A DNA stretch of 64,000 bases from Cryoendolithus antarcticus. Lineage: Eukaryota > Ascomycota > Dothideomycetes > Cladosporiales > Cladosporiaceae. The DNA lies in NCBI GenBank assembly GCA_002077065.1, contig NAJO01000034.1, positions 1-64,000 of the forward strand. The letters run 5' to 3'. Both the position numbers and the translations under genes were made by a program. The notes beneath the pieces are model-generated. The model saw only the letters and a program-made list of their open reading frames with translations, made no database searches and was not told where the DNA came from. Shown in pieces: positions 62,684 to 64,000 of the stretch. Each line of letters begins with the position of its first letter. Position 1 is the stretch's first letter.

Positions 62684-64000
62684 ATGGCTTCGACGACCGG
62701 TCAGCCACCGACGACTGCAGCACTGCAGAGCCTGAGCCTCTTCAGTGCTGCTAACGACGCTTCGGGAGATCCAGACGTGCCCGTGCAGGATGAAGACAAG
62801 AAGGCTGATGAGCAGAGTAACGCCGATGAGGACGAAAGCGGGAACAGCGACGATGACGATGATGATGATCGCTCTTCTTGGTACGACTCGAACGGCAACG
62901 AGCTCACGCAGAGCGAGAAGGACGATAGAGAGTTCCATGGCGATTCCGCGATATGGCACCGTGACGGAAACGGAGACATCTGCCACAAGCATGAAAGCTC
63001 CTTCACGAACGATATCACGTTTGACATTGATTCTCCTCACGACATGCGCCAAATGTACGACCATAGCACTGCACAGGAGCTACAGCGTTTCGTCCGTGAC
63101 CGCAACCTTCCCGATCCCTTCCCGGCTGGCCTAACGCTGAAGTACCACTACATCCCAATCCTAGTGGCTGCCGACAAGGAGCTTGGATTTCGACTGATGG
63201 ATCTGCCGCCAGAGATGAGGGTGCTCATTTACGTCGAAATCTTGATACTCGAGGAGTGTTCTTGTGGCTGCCCGAAGTTGTCTTGTGATGCGCAGATGCT
63301 CCGCGCCAGCCGTCAAGTCTACTCTGAAGCAAGCGACATTCTGTACGCTCGCAACACGATCACCTGCAAATTCATGGTGCACACGCATGGCAGTGCGAGT
63401 GAGCCACATGTCTGCGCCAAGGTACACGAAAAGGCCTGGCCGCACGGGACATGCCCTCTCATGTATGTCCGCAATGACCTTGCAAGGTTGCCCAAGGATA
63501 TCCCCTCCTTCTTCCAGCATGTCCAGAACATGGAGATTACGATCGATTGCCATGGCGAAGGCGACATGGATTATGGATATGGCATGATCAAGAACTGCCT
63601 GCTCAATCTCTGCAGCGTGCTGATGGAGAATCGAAGCTTGAAAAAGCTCACCGTGCATGTGGTCAACCATCTGACCAAAGACACGGAGGAATCGAAGAGG
63701 TTTCTGTGGCCTCTCAAGCGTCTGCGTCGGCTTCAGCAATTCGAGCTCACCGGCGACGTGAATGAAGATGTCGTGGATGAGATCAGCAACCTAGTCCGCG
63801 CCGCTGAGCCGGCCTGGCCACGTCACAACACGGTCCTGCAGCGCGGAAAGCTGATGGAAGAGGCTTGTGCTTTCTTCGAGCTGGCTGCTATGGTCGAGCA
63901 GACAAGGTGCAATTGCGAGGGCTATTGCGCAGCAAGCTTCGGCGGGAACGACAAAACGTGTGACCGTCCGCTCAACAGTCGCATCAGAGACGTCTATGAA
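62684..64000 (+). CDS. F-box-like fungal protein (3' partial)
   Basis: The frame starts at ATG 62684 and is still open at the window end (439 codons seen). The N terminus is acidic (DDDDDDDRSSWYDS). At about residues 170-230 the segment FRLMDLPPEMRVLIYVEIL and, further on, RASRQVYSEASDILYARNT match the F-box-like domain widespread in filamentous fungi, in which LPPE-R-IY is followed by CRQIYSEA-LY-N. A Cys cluster (CSCGCPKLSC) lies between. The rest is mixed helix and strand. F-box proteins recruit substrates to SCF ubiquitin ligases, but this large fungal group is mostly uncharacterised. Confidence 0.75.
   Translation, partial: MASTTGQPPTTAALQSLSLFSAANDASGDPDVPVQDEDKKADEQSNADEDESGNSDDDDDDDRSSWYDSNGNELTQSEKDDREFHGDSAIWHRDGNGDICHKHESSFTNDITFDIDSPHDMRQMYDHSTAQELQRFVRDRNLPDPFPAGLTLKYHYIPILVAADKELGFRLMDLPPEMRVLIYVEILILEECSCGCPKLSCDAQMLRASRQVYSEASDILYARNTITCKFMVHTHGSASEPHVCAKVHEKAWPHGTCPLMYVRNDLARLPKDIPSFFQHVQNMEITIDCHGEGDMDYGYGMIKNCLLNLCSVLMENRSLKKLTVHVVNHLTKDTEESKRFLWPLKRLRRLQQFELTGDVNEDVVDEISNLVRAAEPAWPRHNTVLQRGKLMEEACAFFELAAMVEQTRCNCEGYCAASFGGNDKTCDRPLNSRIRDVYE

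Overview
The window is nuclear DNA of a filamentous ascomycete, most likely a Dothideomycete (inference). Genes are dense and most carry short GT-AG introns of about 50-60 nt. The gene set is fungal: Zn2Cys6 factor, CYP504, SLU7, CMS1, ERF2, an ASH1-type SET protein, POP7 and CAB2. No bacterial operon signals, CRISPR arrays, rRNA or convincing tRNA genes were seen. I rebuilt exon structures by hand from reading frame, splice sites and family alignment; junctions I could not fix are marked.

Layout. (1) 1-3.5 kb: 3' part of an alpha/beta hydrolase, a tiny reading frame that copies only the histone H3 tail, and an orphan gene. (2) 3.5-17.8 kb: an accessory metabolic block with a class II aldolase, a P450, a RidA-type deaminase, an amino-acid permease, a CYP504 (phenylacetate-hydroxylase family) P450, a divergent Zn2Cys6 regulator, an SDR reductase and the 3' half of an MFS exporter. 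The contents fit uptake and oxidative catabolism, or export, of an amino-acid-derived (possibly aromatic) compound. (3) 17.8-24.9 kb: about 7 kb of foreign-looking DNA lying inside the MFS gene, whose 5' half resumes at 24.9-25.6 kb. It carries two intronless orphan genes (1134 and 351 codons) and an A+T-rich relic. This is the best candidate for an undescribed element. (4) 26.5-36.9 kb: RPD3-type deacetylase, a mucin-like membrane protein, lipoyl (octanoyl) transferase, POP7, SNX3/GRD19, CAB2 and an orphan. (5) 37.9-48.3 kb: a RING-like coiled-coil protein, a secreted feruloyl esterase/tannase, RPN5, a TDT/SLAC1 anion transporter and a D-lactate dehydrogenase with an apparent 5' frame break. 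(6) 48.5-64 kb: a secreted Cys-rich repeat protein, CMS1 and SLU7 (divergent), two small orphans, ASH1-like, a mitochondrial membrane protein, ERF2, and an F-box-like gene cut by the window end.

The housekeeping genes are independent of each other, and several pairs share short divergent promoters. Only region 2 looks functionally linked. Its transporter has been broken by the insertion, so the pathway may be decaying or may rely on another exporter.
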